From NCBI RefSeq assembly GCF_001953635.1, contig NZ_MEJH01000003.1, positions 387,197 through 451,196 on the forward strand: a stretch of 64,000 bases of DNA, written 5' to 3'. Positions 27,483-37,630 of the stretch are shown here, in pieces. The position numbers and the translations under genes were made by a program. The notes below the pieces were generated by a model. That model saw only the letters and a list, made by a program, of their open reading frames with translations, was not told the origin of the DNA and made no database searches. The stretch's first letter is position 1; every line of letters starts with the position of its first letter. The DNA comes from Alteromonas abrolhosensis. Its GTDB lineage: Bacteria; Pseudomonadota; Gammaproteobacteria; Enterobacterales; Alteromonadaceae.

Positions 27483-29150
27483 ATGGCTCAATACGTTTAC
27501 AGTATGCATCGCGTGGGCAAAATCGTCCCACCAAACAGACACATTTTAAAAAATATCTCTCTTAGCTTTTTCCCTGGTGCCAAAATTGGTGTGCTAGGTC
27601 TAAACGGTGCGGGTAAATCAACCCTACTTCGCATTATGGCTGGCGTAGATACCGATATTGAAGGTGAAGCGCGCCCTCAGCCGGGATTAAAAGTGGGCTA
27701 CCTTCCGCAGGAACCTCAGCTTGATGAAACAAAAGACGTTCGCGGCAATATTGAAGAAGCCGTAGCTGACGTTAAACACGCATTGACTCGCCTTGATGAA
27801 GTGTACGCAGCCTATGCAGAAGCGGATGCTGATTTTGACGCCCTTGCAAAAGAGCAAGGTGAGCTTGAAGCCATTATTCAAGCCAAAGACGGTCACAACC
27901 TAGAAAATGCCTTAGAGCGTGCCGCTGATGCACTTCGCCTTCCAGCGTGGGATGCGGATGTAAGCAAACTATCAGGTGGTGAACGCCGCCGCGTGGCGCT
28001 GTGTCGCCTGCTTCTAGAGAAGCCTGAAATGTTGCTTCTAGACGAACCAACTAACCACTTGGACGCAGAATCAGTCGCATGGCTAGAGCGCTTCCTTCAC
28101 GATTATGAAGGCACCGTGGTCGCTATTACCCACGATAGATACTTCCTTGATAACGTAGCGGGTTGGATTTTAGAACTAGACCGTGGTGAAGGTATTCCAT
28201 GGGAAGGTAACTACTCTTCATGGTTGGAACAGAAAGAAAACCGACTTGAACAGGAAGAGCGCACCGAAACGGCGCGTATGAAGAGCATGAAACAGGAACT
28301 TGAGTGGGTTCGCTCTAATCCAAAAGGTCGTCATGCTAAAAGTAAAGCTCGTATGGCTCGCTTTGAAGAACTATCTACCAGCGACTACCAAAAACGTAAC
28401 GAAACTAACGAACTTTTCATCCCGCCAGGTGAGCGCTTAGGTGACAAGGTTATTGAAGTAAGCAACCTTAAAAAGTCTTATGGCGATCGCGTTCTTATCG
28501 ATGACTTGACGTTTAAAGTACCAAAGGGTGCCATTGTAGGTATCGTTGGTCCAAACGGCGCGGGTAAATCAACCTTGTTCAGAATGCTCACTGGTGCTGA
28601 GCAACCTGATTCAGGTACCATCGACTTAGGTGAAACCGTTCAAATTGCTGCGGTAGAACAGTTCCGTGACCACATGAACGAAAACAACACCGTTTGGAAA
28701 GAAATTTCTGACGAGCAAGACATTATTCGTATTGGTAACTTTGAAATTAACAGCCGCGCATACTGCAGCCGATTCAACTTCAAGGGCACCGATCAGCAGA
28801 AGTTTATTAAGGACTTGTCAGGTGGTGAGCGTAACCGTGTTCACCTTGCGAAACTGCTTAAAGCGGGCGGTAACGTATTACTACTGGATGAGCCAACCAA
28901 CGACCTTGACGTAGAAACACTTCGAGCCTTGGAAAACGCATTGTTGGAATTCCCTGGTTGCGCTATGGTTATCTCGCACGACCGCTGGTTCCTAGACCGT
29001 GTGGCAACACATATCATGGATTACCGCGATGAAGGAAAGATTAATTTCTTCGAAGGCAACTACTCAGACTACGAGAGCTGGTTGAAGCAAGAATTTGGAC
29101 AAGATGTGGTTGAACCGCACCGCCTTAAATATAAGCGTATGTCTAAATAA
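27483..29150 (+). CDS. ettA: Energy-dependent translational throttle protein EttA
   Basis: EttA is an ABC-F ATPase that binds the ribosomal E site and slows the first translocation when ADP is high. The 555 residues carry two ABC domains: Walker A GLNGAGKST with signature LSGGERRRVALCR, and Walker A GPNGAGKST with signature LSGGERNRVHLAK, each followed by LLLDEPTN. The arm and the linker region (about residues 240-320, highly charged) lie between. There are no membrane segments, so it is not a transporter. A strong terminator follows. Confidence 0.96.
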   Translation: MAQYVYSMHRVGKIVPPNRHILKNISLSFFPGAKIGVLGLNGAGKSTLLRIMAGVDTDIEGEARPQPGLKVGYLPQEPQLDETKDVRGNIEEAVADVKHALTRLDEVYAAYAEADADFDALAKEQGELEAIIQAKDGHNLENALERAADALRLPAWDADVSKLSGGERRRVALCRLLLEKPEMLLLDEPTNHLDAESVAWLERFLHDYEGTVVAITHDRYFLDNVAGWILELDRGEGIPWEGNYSSWLEQKENRLEQEERTETARMKSMKQELEWVRSNPKGRHAKSKARMARFEELSTSDYQKRNETNELFIPPGERLGDKVIEVSNLKKSYGDRVLIDDLTFKVPKGAIVGIVGPNGAGKSTLFRMLTGAEQPDSGTIDLGETVQIAAVEQFRDHMNENNTVWKEISDEQDIIRIGNFEINSRAYCSRFNFKGTDQQKFIKDLSGGERNRVHLAKLLKAGGNVLLLDEPTNDLDVETLRALENALLEFPGCAMVISHDRWFLDRVATHIMDYRDEGKINFFEGNYSDYESWLKQEFGQDVVEPHRLKYKRMSK

Positions 29151-29197
29151 TACGAAAGCAGAGATATAGAGTGTTATAACTCTAAGCTGACATCAGG

Positions 29198-29226
29198 AGC
29201 CGCTATCATCGATAGCGGCTTTTTTA
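29198..29226 (+). terminator. Terminator of ettA
   Basis: AGCCGCTATC (29198-29207) and GATAGCGGCT (29211-29220) form a perfect 10-base stem with a three-base loop, followed by TTTTTTA. It is a typical intrinsic terminator 48 bases after the stop. Confidence 0.92.
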
Positions 29227-29302
29227 TTTGTCTGCTTTTCATTGCGAACGAGCGCAAATTAGCCAATACTGAAACCGAAGACGAACACTAGGTATATGAG
29301 TA

Positions 29303-29710
29303 ATGACAGACAAGCGCCAATTTCAACGGGTGTCACTGAATGTAAATGGCACGCTGGCACATAATGATATCAGTATTGACGTAGTAGTTAGCGACGTATC
29401 ACTGCAAGGTATCAAGCTCCAGGCAACGGAAAATGCGCTTTCGACCTTACCGTTTGACAGTCATGATCCTTATACAGCTACCTTTCAGGCAAATGAAGAC
29501 AGCCCAGTAATAACTCTTTCTATTTCGCAATTGTATCGACATGCCGACAGCAGAAAAGAAAGGGTGTCATTAGGCTGTAAAGTAGAGCGAATGGATGTAG
29601 ACAGCATTAGCGCTCTTCGCCGTTTAATTACCTTAAACAGCGATGACGCCAGTATTGATGAGAAAGACTTGAATGCATTAGTTAATGCGGTTTATCAGGC
29701 GCCACATTAA
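29303..29710 (+). CDS. PilZ domain protein, single domain
   Basis: A 135-residue protein that is almost entirely one PilZ domain. The c-di-GMP-binding motif pair is visible: RQFQR (RxxxR) at residues 5-9 and DVSLQG (DxSxxG) near residue 36. PilZ proteins change the activity of motility or biofilm partners when c-di-GMP rises; the partner cannot be read from the sequence. It has its own leader between ettA and radA. Another PilZ protein lies at 31373-33898. Confidence 0.9.
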   Translation: MTDKRQFQRVSLNVNGTLAHNDISIDVVVSDVSLQGIKLQATENALSTLPFDSHDPYTATFQANEDSPVITLSISQLYRHADSRKERVSLGCKVERMDVDSISALRRLITLNSDDASIDEKDLNALVNAVYQAPH

Positions 29711-29744
29711 CCTTTAAAAAACGCGTTTCACTCGTTTAAAGCAA

Positions 29745-29769
29745 GAAAGGCCCGTTCAATAGGCCTTTC
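29745..29769. terminator. Weak hairpin between PilZ gene and radA
   Basis: GAAAGGCC (29745-29752) pairs with GGCCTTTC (29762-29769) around nine bases between two convergent genes. A T-rich tail is lacking on both sides. Confidence 0.4.
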
Positions 29770-29816
29770 AATCTAACTTGCACCGTCAACACTTTACTTA
29801 AATATTGGGCCTCCCC

Positions 29817-31184
29817 TTACTCCAGCGCGTCTAGCGCTTCGGATAAACGCGCTACCGGTACCACTTTCATGCCATTAATGGCTTGCTTAGGTGCATTAGC
29901 TTTAGGCACAATCGCACGCTTAAAGCCATGTTTCGCAGCCTCGATGATGCGTTCCGTTCCATTGGGAACTGGACGAATCTCACCGGCGAGCCCTACTTCA
30001 CCGAACACAATTAAGTCACGAGGCAAGGAGCGATTTCGAAAGCTAGAAATCATCGCTAAGAGCAAAGCCAAGTCCGCACTGGTCTCAGAAACACGTACAC
30101 CGCCCACTACGTTCACAAACACGTCTTGGTCGTTCATTTGCACGTTGCCATGACGGTGAAGTACTGCTAACAGCATAGATAAACGGTTCTGATCCAACCC
30201 CACAGCAATTCGTCTTGGGTTAGACATTTGCGAGTAATCCACTAGTGCCTGTATTTCCACAAGTAGCGGGCGTGTGCCTTCCCAAATTACCATCACGCTC
30301 GACCCCGGCGTTTCGTTGTCTCCTCGACTTAAGAAAATGGCAGAAGGATTACTCACCTCTTTTAGGCCCTTCTCAGTCATCGCAAATACACCGAGCTCAT
30401 TTACTGCACCAAAACGGTTTTTATGACTTCGAAGCGTACGGTAACGTCCATCACTTTCCCCTTCCAGCATCATCGAACTGTCGATACAGTGTTCAAGTAC
30501 CTTCGGCCCCGCTAAGTTACCGTCTTTGGTTACATGGCCTACAATAAACATAGCGATATGGTTTTGCTTAGCAAAGCGTGTTAAATACGCAGCGCTTTCG
30601 CGTACTTGCGACACACTGCCGGGCGCAGACTGCACATCTGACACATGCATAACCTGAATTGAATCGATGACCATGATTTTAGGCTTTTTCGTGAGCGCTA
30701 AATCGCAGATTGTTTCCACATTAGTTTCGGCAAGCATCATCAATTTGTCGTCGGGAAGGTTTAATCGCTTTGCTCGCATAGCAACCTGCTGCAGCGACTC
30801 TTCCCCTGTAACGTAGAGCGCAGTTTCACTTTTTGCCATCTGACACATAACTTGAAGCAAAAGCGTACTTTTACCTGCACCTGGCGACCCACCAATTAGC
30901 ATAGCTGCGCCAGGGACTATTCCGCCCCCTAACACTCTATCGAGCTCTTTAAATGTTGACGAGAATCGCGGTAGTGATTCGAGATCTATTGCATTTAAAG
31001 TCTCTATTTTGGCAGCGGTTTGCCCTGCGTAACCTGACGTGGTTTGGCGCGCGACACTTTTGGCACTTGCAACCACAAACTCACTTATTGTGTTCCACGC
31101 TTTACATTCCGAACATTGCCCCTGCCAACGAGGAAACTCTGCCCCGCAGTCAGAACACACATAAGCAGTTTTACGTTTTGCCAT
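29817..31184 (-). CDS. radA: DNA repair protein RadA
   Basis: RadA is a RecA-like ATPase that drives branch migration in recombinational repair. The 455 residues show the N-terminal C4 zinc finger (CSDCGAEFPRWQGQC, then C), Walker A GGSPGAGKST, the RadA-specific KNRFG motif (SHKNRFGAVNELG) and a C-terminal Lon-like domain with GGVRVSETSADLALLLA. The nearby serB-radA linkage is found in E. coli and many relatives, here with a large PilZ gene between. Confidence 0.97.
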   Translation of the reverse strand: MAKRKTAYVCSDCGAEFPRWQGQCSECKAWNTISEFVVASAKSVARQTTSGYAGQTAAKIETLNAIDLESLPRFSSTFKELDRVLGGGIVPGAAMLIGGSPGAGKSTLLLQVMCQMAKSETALYVTGEESLQQVAMRAKRLNLPDDKLMMLAETNVETICDLALTKKPKIMVIDSIQVMHVSDVQSAPGSVSQVRESAAYLTRFAKQNHIAMFIVGHVTKDGNLAGPKVLEHCIDSSMMLEGESDGRYRTLRSHKNRFGAVNELGVFAMTEKGLKEVSNPSAIFLSRGDNETPGSSVMVIWEGTRPLLVEIQALVDYSQMSNPRRIAVGLDQNRLSMLLAVLHRHGNVQMNDQDVFVNVVGGVRVSETSADLALLLAMISSFRNRSLPRDLIVFGEVGLAGEIRPVPNGTERIIEAAKHGFKRAIVPKANAPKQAINGMKVVPVARLSEALDALE

Positions 31185-31372
31185 ATTCCAGTTTTATCCG
31201 ATGATTAAAAAGAGTATTCTACCACTTAACAACGGTGATTTAAGCACAAACCTACGGTCAGTTTTCGATTAAAAAACCCCCCAAAAGTCTAACAACTTTC
31301 TGGGTTAATGAGTTTTGCTGATTTGCCGATAACAACTAAAATAATGATACTAAACAACAAAGTTGCGCATTC

Positions 31373-33898
31373 ATGAGTCAAGATTTAAAGCAATATGCTG
31401 AAATAATTGAACAGCTAAAGCCCATGGTTAATGAGCCTGAATTTAACCAGGTATTGCTTCAAACAGCTTCTGATGTGCCAAAGGAAAAACGCTTTTTAAT
31501 TAAAATGGAAGTCAAGCGTTTAGCCAAACCTTGCATGCGCACCATAGATTTGCGCGGTCATGTTGACGGAAAGTGCAAGAAATACGTGCACGAAGGGCGA
31601 AGCCACTACATGGATGACGTTGCCGTTGATAAGTTTGAGGAACAGCTGCGCGTTTTTGGTCGATACACTTATGGTGTGTATGAGGCTGTTCAAAACACTG
31701 AAAATAACTTCCGTTTAATGCGTGAAAAAGAGCTTGCTCAAGAACGCGCAGATAAAGAAAACCCAGAAATTAAAAAGCGCTCAGCCGTTTTAGAACAATT
31801 CAAAGTTCCTACTGTAAACCTTCTCGACTATAGACAGCGCAATACGGAACGCATGAACTTCGCGGTTGCAGTGGAAATAGTAAATAGCGCCAATCAGTCT
31901 ATGCGCGGTTTAAGTGTCGATATTTCCCTTGAAGGCTTGCAAGTCAAACTCTCAAAAGACTCATTTTTCAAAAAAGACGAAACCCTTTTTATCTTCTTTA
32001 GGGGTCTAGAGTCTGAGTTTGCCATGGATAAAAAAAATGGCATTGCATATAAGCTTATAAAAGTTATTACTAAAAATGATGTTAACTACCTTGCCTTGCA
32101 GCGCGATAAAGAAAAACCCAGCCCTGCTTTCGACAAGTTTTTAGAAAGCTTCATTCACGGCAATAAACGCCGATACAAAGTGAATATGAGCAACACCATC
32201 GAGGCAATTACTAGTAAGATTTGTGAGCAGTACTTTTCACCTCGAAGCCCTACGCTGCCGGTTTACATAGACGTCGTCAATAAAACTATGATCCCCCGGT
32301 TTGCTATGGTTAACGAAGTTAACAGAGAGACGGTACAGTATTGGCAAGATGAAGAAGATAACTGCCGATTGAACTTCTTGTTAACGCAAGAAAGGCTCAT
32401 GCGCTTGTTGCAGAAGTCGGAAGAAGTAAGAGAAATCTTCGTATTTAGTTTTACACATTTACAAAATGACAAGGTTTACTTTTACTCTGCATCTTATGAA
32501 GAGCTTAAGCAGAAGGATGTGCTTACTCGTGTATTTTTGGGGTTTGGCTCGAAGAAAGCGAGTTGGCGTGTATTCAAAATAACCCTAACAGACATGGATC
32601 CCGAACAGGCTCACATTCCTCTTTCAATTCCAGATTCTGTAGGCAATAAGGTTAAAAAGCTTAACACTCCGCCATCTGCAAGGTTAATGTCGAAACTGAA
32701 AAACCTACGTTTTTTAGCACACGTAACTGACGTAACCTCAGTAACAGGGCAAGAGACCTACAACGAATTTAAGTTTAACCGAGAGAACCTCTCTCACTTG
32801 CGAAACTTTGGGCACCCGCGCAATCGTGCTCCGTCGAATGTTCAAGTGGTTAGGTTTAAATATGAAGAACAGCGTATCGAGAGTCGTTATCAGCTAAGAA
32901 CTCAAATTGAAGCTCGATTCAATAATGAAGATGTCGTGCATAAAGGGATCAGCGAAGACATATCAGTTCACGGACTCGGTCTTCGAATAGAACTCAGCAA
33001 AGAATATAAAGGTAATTTAGAAGGTAAAGTAGAAGTAGCTTTCCCACGACTTCAGGAGATTGCCAGTTCGTTTGATGTCATGCATCTACAATACGAAATT
33101 ATTTATCACAATGTCGACAAGAACATACTTCACCTAAAAACTATGCCGGGCGACGAAGGTAAAGGTGCTCGAAACTTCTTTGAAGAATTAATTAAAAAGA
33201 ATAAGGGCAACCTTAAAGTAGACATTGACGAAGAAGAAGTACCAGGCATGGGGCAAGCGCTTCGTTGTATCAATGCGAGAAATGCCACTTCCCTTTCCTT
33301 CTTAATGAGTAAGGAAGGAGTTCGCTACACACCTCAAGCCTGTATTGTTGGTAAGCAAGACGAACGCATTACCACACTGACCACTCAATACGCGGAACGT
33401 GGGAAAGTGAATCTAGAGTTTCTTTTCAGAGACAGAAAGCAAGACATACCTTTTGTACAAAGTGGCATTAAGGCAGTTAAGCTTGAAAATATGCCTCTGC
33501 GACAAGAGTTATTCATCTCGTTTGATGCATCTCAAAAAGAGCCGCGAATGGCTATCATTCCACGCTATTCTGATAAGTTTGAGAATAACGAGCAGCGCAG
33601 AGCTTTTATTAGAGAAGCCATGGTTCGCGGCCAGTTCGTGGCCATTCATGTAATGCTTACCACTACGGGTAAGCCTGACATGACCATGCTACAAACCGAA
33701 ATCAATTACGTCACCATGTATGCCATGCATAGAGCCCGTGAGCTAGAGAAGAAAATGTGGAGTATTGCTGCGTGCTCGCATCTCATTGATGTAACAGACG
33801 AAGTGCTCATACGGTACGGGTTCACAATGGAAGACATCACAGCGAATAAGACGCTGAAAAGCACCGTTCAACCTAAAGCCATAGCGCGCAACGCTTAG
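31373..33898 (+). CDS. Large protein with two PilZ domains
   Basis: An 841-residue cytoplasmic protein without signal or membrane segments. Two PilZ domains can be seen: the first near residues 155-260 with RNTER and DISLEG, the second near 505-605 with RYQLR and DISVHG. Both keep the RxxxR and DxSxxG residues needed for c-di-GMP binding. The N-terminal 150 residues and the region after 605 match no family I know; the latter is as long as the rest and may be a degenerate repeat of the middle. Dual-PilZ proteins of this length recur in Alteromonadales. A role in biofilm or motility control is inferred only. Confidence 0.9.
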   Translation: MSQDLKQYAEIIEQLKPMVNEPEFNQVLLQTASDVPKEKRFLIKMEVKRLAKPCMRTIDLRGHVDGKCKKYVHEGRSHYMDDVAVDKFEEQLRVFGRYTYGVYEAVQNTENNFRLMREKELAQERADKENPEIKKRSAVLEQFKVPTVNLLDYRQRNTERMNFAVAVEIVNSANQSMRGLSVDISLEGLQVKLSKDSFFKKDETLFIFFRGLESEFAMDKKNGIAYKLIKVITKNDVNYLALQRDKEKPSPAFDKFLESFIHGNKRRYKVNMSNTIEAITSKICEQYFSPRSPTLPVYIDVVNKTMIPRFAMVNEVNRETVQYWQDEEDNCRLNFLLTQERLMRLLQKSEEVREIFVFSFTHLQNDKVYFYSASYEELKQKDVLTRVFLGFGSKKASWRVFKITLTDMDPEQAHIPLSIPDSVGNKVKKLNTPPSARLMSKLKNLRFLAHVTDVTSVTGQETYNEFKFNRENLSHLRNFGHPRNRAPSNVQVVRFKYEEQRIESRYQLRTQIEARFNNEDVVHKGISEDISVHGLGLRIELSKEYKGNLEGKVEVAFPRLQEIASSFDVMHLQYEIIYHNVDKNILHLKTMPGDEGKGARNFFEELIKKNKGNLKVDIDEEEVPGMGQALRCINARNATSLSFLMSKEGVRYTPQACIVGKQDERITTLTTQYAERGKVNLEFLFRDRKQDIPFVQSGIKAVKLENMPLRQELFISFDASQKEPRMAIIPRYSDKFENNEQRRAFIREAMVRGQFVAIHVMLTTTGKPDMTMLQTEINYVTMYAMHRARELEKKMWSIAACSHLIDVTDEVLIRYGFTMEDITANKTLKSTVQPKAIARNA

Positions 33899-34111
33899 TT
33901 GTACTGGTTTACATATGCTCGATATAGTTATACTAGTTAACATGAGCTCACGCTTGCAGATTATCTTAAGTCGGTGAGTCTTGAATCGAAAGCATTAAGA
34001 TACATGTGGCGTGTGGCCTGTAACTAGTGTCTGGTGACAGGTGAAATATAAAGTGTGAAACGCTAGCTTTATCTCCTTCAAACTAGCGCGTCAATTACAG
34101 ATTTTGGTTGG

Positions 34112-35095
34112 CTATTTATTCAGAAAGTAAAGAAGGCTGTGCAAACTACCAATTCTTATCGCCACATCTGCTTTTTCGTTAACTAATGGTTTACCGTGAC
34201 ATGCTACACCTAGCGCAGACTCAGCCATCATAACTAAATCGTTAGCACCATCCCCCATAGCAACCGTTTGTTCGGACGCAATTTGCCACTTCTCTGCAAG
34301 GGCTTTAACGGTACGCGCTTTAACCTCTGCATTGACAATTTCACCTTCAACTTTTCCCGTTAACTTTTCGTTTTCCACAGCGAGAGTATTGGACACCGCG
34401 AAGTCTAATCCAAGCCTCGCTTTTAAATGGTCAGCGAAAAATGTAAAGCCACCCGAAGCTATCGCCAACTTCCAATTATGCTGCTTTAAGTGAGTAAGTA
34501 AGGTTTGTATGCCTGGCATAATGGGTATGCTGTCACGAATTTGATTAAGGTGACTGACTGGTACTCCTTCTAAGCATGCCACCCTGTGCGTCAAACTATC
34601 GTTAAACGCAATCTCTCCTCGCATGGCTTTAGCGGTAACTTCTGCCACTTGCTCACCAACACCTGCTAACTTAGCTATCTCATCAATACATTCGATAGCG
34701 ATGACGGTGCTGTCCATGTCCATGACCAGTAACCCGGGCTCGGATAATGATGGCCTTGTGGCTTGGAGCCCAATGTCCACGTTATATGCCTGAGATACAT
34801 CACCGAGTAGCGGCTTTATTTGGTCTAGTTCAGCGCGATGCATGTCACCTCTAACCTCAATAACATCATCTCCAAATTGTTTATGCAAATGATGGAATGC
34901 AATCGTCACAGGTGTAAAAACGTCTTTAAGCTTATTCAAAACGCTTTGTAGTAAATAAGGAGTCACAGCTTGACCAATTACAGTCAACGTATGCGAGTAC
35001 GTACTATCGTCGTGCTTATTGTTAACTACATAAGACAAAGATGAAGCTAGGTGGATTTCGTCATTATTGATATTACTAAGAAGAGTGTCTTTCAT
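34112..35095 (-). CDS. serB: Phosphoserine phosphatase SerB
   Basis: SerB dephosphorylates phosphoserine in the last step of serine synthesis. The C-terminal HAD domain has DMDSTVIAIECIDEIA (the DxDxT nucleophile motif), the SGGF segment (AIASGGFTFFAD) and GDGANDLVMM. An ACT-like N-terminal part (about 1-110) precedes it. I start at the ATG at 35095 (327 residues, near the E. coli length of 322); a TTG at 35125 is possible. The divergent neighbour ytjB is the same as in E. coli. Confidence 0.93.
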   Translation of the reverse strand: MKDTLLSNINNDEIHLASSLSYVVNNKHDDSTYSHTLTVIGQAVTPYLLQSVLNKLKDVFTPVTIAFHHLHKQFGDDVIEVRGDMHRAELDQIKPLLGDVSQAYNVDIGLQATRPSLSEPGLLVMDMDSTVIAIECIDEIAKLAGVGEQVAEVTAKAMRGEIAFNDSLTHRVACLEGVPVSHLNQIRDSIPIMPGIQTLLTHLKQHNWKLAIASGGFTFFADHLKARLGLDFAVSNTLAVENEKLTGKVEGEIVNAEVKARTVKALAEKWQIASEQTVAMGDGANDLVMMAESALGVACHGKPLVNEKADVAIRIGSLHSLLYFLNK

Positions 35096-35213
35096 ATCGC
35101 ACACAGAAACTGCGGTGTTTGGCAAATGGTGCTCTAATGCTAACCAATTAGACTAACTAATAAAATATCTCCTTTTAAATTATTTCGAATTATCCTACTG
35201 TTAGGCAACCCTC

Positions 35214-35930
35214 GTGACTTTATGGAAATGCGAATTGGTAGACGGGCTTAGTAAAGCAACTTCACAATCAAATAATGACTCTCATTCTTTGTACACAGTT
35301 TTGAAGCGATTATTCCATACAATAGTAGTGAGTACGGTTTTTGCCTTGATTGTTGTATTGCTTTTACTCTTTCAACAATACCAAAATGACTGGCTCACTG
35401 TGCAAACTCGCTTCTCGGGAGAGAGCATAGCGAGGCAATACGCAAAATTGCTACAGCCAGCCTTTATTGCTGATGCACTTACTAACCAAGAAACTGAAAT
35501 TGACGCTGAGGCAACGCTATCAAATACGCTTTCTCAACGGGAATATATTGAAAGTGTCGCCTCTATTTTAGTCAATGAGCCACACATTCTAGCCTTATCT
35601 GTGTTTGATAAAGATGGGAGGTACATTGCCCCTCTACCACAAATCGACAGTGTGGTATCACTGAGCCAATCGCAAAGCGTAACACCTCTGACCTATGTCG
35701 GCGTTATTAGTGACGAGGATGATAATCTTCTCGGTTACGTGAATATTCATATGAATACTCAGGCAGTATTAGAAAGTCCCCTTACATTGCGTTATCAACT
35801 GGCACTTATTGCCAGCATTCTTATATTCTTAGCCCTTATGCTTGGCATTTACCTAACCCGAGCATTTTATAAATCTCGCCCTTGGTTTATTCAGGTAATT
35901 GAGTCAAAAAGAAATAAAGAAAAGCGCTAA
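35214..35930 (+). CDS. ytjB: AhpA/YtjB family membrane protein
   Basis: A 238-residue membrane protein homologous to E. coli YtjB (Smp). It has a transmembrane helix near residues 38-57 (VVSTVFALIVVLLLLF), a periplasmic domain of about 140 residues resembling a sensor fold (EPHILALSVFDKDGRYIAP), and a second transmembrane segment near 198-216. No function is established. The divergent position to serB is conserved in gammaproteobacteria. The start is a GTG with a weak ribosome site, and the true start could lie slightly downstream. Confidence 0.85.
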   Translation: MTLWKCELVDGLSKATSQSNNDSHSLYTVLKRLFHTIVVSTVFALIVVLLLLFQQYQNDWLTVQTRFSGESIARQYAKLLQPAFIADALTNQETEIDAEATLSNTLSQREYIESVASILVNEPHILALSVFDKDGRYIAPLPQIDSVVSLSQSQSVTPLTYVGVISDEDDNLLGYVNIHMNTQAVLESPLTLRYQLALIASILIFLALMLGIYLTRAFYKSRPWFIQVIESKRNKEKR

Positions 35931-36790
35931 AGAGGGAAATCAGGGGTTTCTGCTTCGCCGTCAGTATTGATTTTGAAAAGTCGATGATAATTAGCTGTGG
36001 TAGTGGAAACTATTTCCTCACACGACACGTTAAAAATATTACTCATTACGTCGACAACATCCGATAAATAACCCGGTTCGTTAGCCTCTCCCTGTCTACC
36101 GCACATGGGCATATCTGGGGCATCAGTTTCTAAGAGCAATCTATCAAAGTGGTGCTCTAACAGAAATCCAAGGGTATTTCGCGTCTTTTGTGCTCGTTCG
36201 TAGGTAATGGTACCACCTATTCCCAAGTACATTCCTCGTTCAATGTACCCTTTGGCCGCCTCCACACTACCAGAGAATGCATGTACAACGCCGACACCTT
36301 GATACTTGGCTTGCTTAAGCCCTTCAAGCAGTAAATGATGGCTTTTCCTGTGATGCAGAATAACAGGGAGCGATGCTTTATCAGCTAGTTTCAAATGAGT
36401 TTGTAACACTTCCTTTTGAAGCGCTAACGGCACACTTATATGACCGTCTATACCTGTCTCTCCCACCGCTTTTACCGATGGGTGTAGATTCGTAACAGCA
36501 GCTTTAAGCTGTTCAAGATTTTGGATTAGGGTCTGGTCATTTGTATCGCGCGCTTTTACTGCATCGTCACGACCGCTACCAGTTAGAAAATAAGGGTGAA
36601 GACCAAGAGCAGTGTCGATGGGAAGAAGATTTCTGTATTGTTCACTGAGCGCCTGTAACGCTTGCCACGACTGCGGATTAATACTTGGCGCCATGATACG
36701 CGTAACACAAGCCCCCTTAGCGTTCTGCAACGCTATATGAAGGTCCTTTTTCTGTGCAAGTAGGTCAAGGTGGCAGTGGCTGTCGATCAT
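35927..36790 (-). CDS. TatD-family metal-dependent hydrolase (YjjV-like)
   Basis: A TatD-type TIM-barrel hydrolase of 287 residues. The metal-binding pattern is clear: DSHCHLD at the N-terminus, GETGID with the bridging glutamate, the histidines in LPVILHHRKSH and VVHAFSG, and TDAPDMP with the last aspartate. The closest E. coli relative by length and context is YjjV, next to the serB-ytjB group. Family members have DNase or deacetylase activity, but the substrate is unknown. It overlaps the ytjB stop by four bases, tail to tail. Confidence 0.9.
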   Translation of the reverse strand: MIDSHCHLDLLAQKKDLHIALQNAKGACVTRIMAPSINPQSWQALQALSEQYRNLLPIDTALGLHPYFLTGSGRDDAVKARDTNDQTLIQNLEQLKAAVTNLHPSVKAVGETGIDGHISVPLALQKEVLQTHLKLADKASLPVILHHRKSHHLLLEGLKQAKYQGVGVVHAFSGSVEAAKGYIERGMYLGIGGTITYERAQKTRNTLGFLLEHHFDRLLLETDAPDMPMCGRQGEANEPGYLSDVVDVMSNIFNVSCEEIVSTTTANYHRLFKINTDGEAETPDFPL

Positions 36791-36935
36791 GGCTTAAGTG
36801 CTTCCTAACTCCCTGCATCTACTCACGCTAATGGTATCTGCCAGTTATACGCTGCCAAACACAAGTAGCTGTATGACTCACTGAACACATGCGCCGAATT
36901 CAGATTGAAATGAAAACAAGTGATCAAACGGAGCT

Positions 36936-37574
36936 TTAAGGCATCAAGCGCTGTGTCGCCCAGACACCATCTTCGGTTTTATTGTATTCGAAGCGATCGT
37001 GAAGTCTATCTTCTCCACCCTGCCAAAACTCAATTTGATGAGGCACAATTCGAAAGCCGCCCCAAAAATCTGGCACAGGCAATTGCTTGTTAGCAAACTT
37101 ATCTTTTAACTGCTTAAACTGCGTAAGCAAAAGCTCTTTATTGCCAATTGGCTTGCTTTGCTTTGATGCGTACGCCGCTAGTTGACTATCTTTGGGACGA
37201 GAGAAGAAATAGGCGGCATTTTCAGAAATGGACAGTTTTTCAACGCTACCACAAACGCGAACCTGACGTTCCATAAAAAACCATGGAAAGTGACACGACA
37301 CTTTAGGGTTAACGGCTAACTCTTGCGCTTTCCGGCTTCCCAAGTTTGTGAAAAACACAAAACCTTTTTCGCTCACATCTTTTAGCAAAACGATTCGCTG
37401 TGAGGGTTGACCACTTGCATCAACGGTAGCAACCGTCATAGCGGTAGGATCAGGAATTCCAGCGTCAATGGCGTCTTTCAACCATTTATCAAACAGGGTA
37501 AATGGGCTTGAAGTAATATCTGACTCGCTCAAACTGCCCTTTGAGTACTGCCTGCGCATATCTGAAATTGCCAT
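36936..37574 (-). CDS. pdxH: Pyridoxamine 5'-phosphate oxidase
   Basis: PdxH oxidises pyridoxine and pyridoxamine phosphates to pyridoxal phosphate with FMN. Its 212 residues match the family: the FMN-binding segments QRIVLLKDVSEKGFVFFTN and FFSRPKDSQLAAYASKQS, the FWGGFRIVPHQIEFWQGG signature and the C-terminal RLMP. It stands alone with about 200 bases on either side. In E. coli era is followed by recO-pdxJ, whereas here pdxH comes after era; both gene sets concern vitamin B6. Confidence 0.97.
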   Translation of the reverse strand: MAISDMRRQYSKGSLSESDITSSPFTLFDKWLKDAIDAGIPDPTAMTVATVDASGQPSQRIVLLKDVSEKGFVFFTNLGSRKAQELAVNPKVSCHFPWFFMERQVRVCGSVEKLSISENAAYFFSRPKDSQLAAYASKQSKPIGNKELLLTQFKQLKDKFANKQLPVPDFWGGFRIVPHQIEFWQGGEDRLHDRFEYNKTEDGVWATQRLMP

Positions 37575-37630
37575 ATACCGCTCCTAAAAAGAGTTTGTTA
37601 TGCTGCTGGTGTTGTTGAAAAACCGAATAG

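Noticed and set aside
27308-27565. An 85-residue frame overlapping the start of ettA
   Set aside because: It reads in another frame into ettA and has no recognisable domain; the leader carries an inverted repeat instead.
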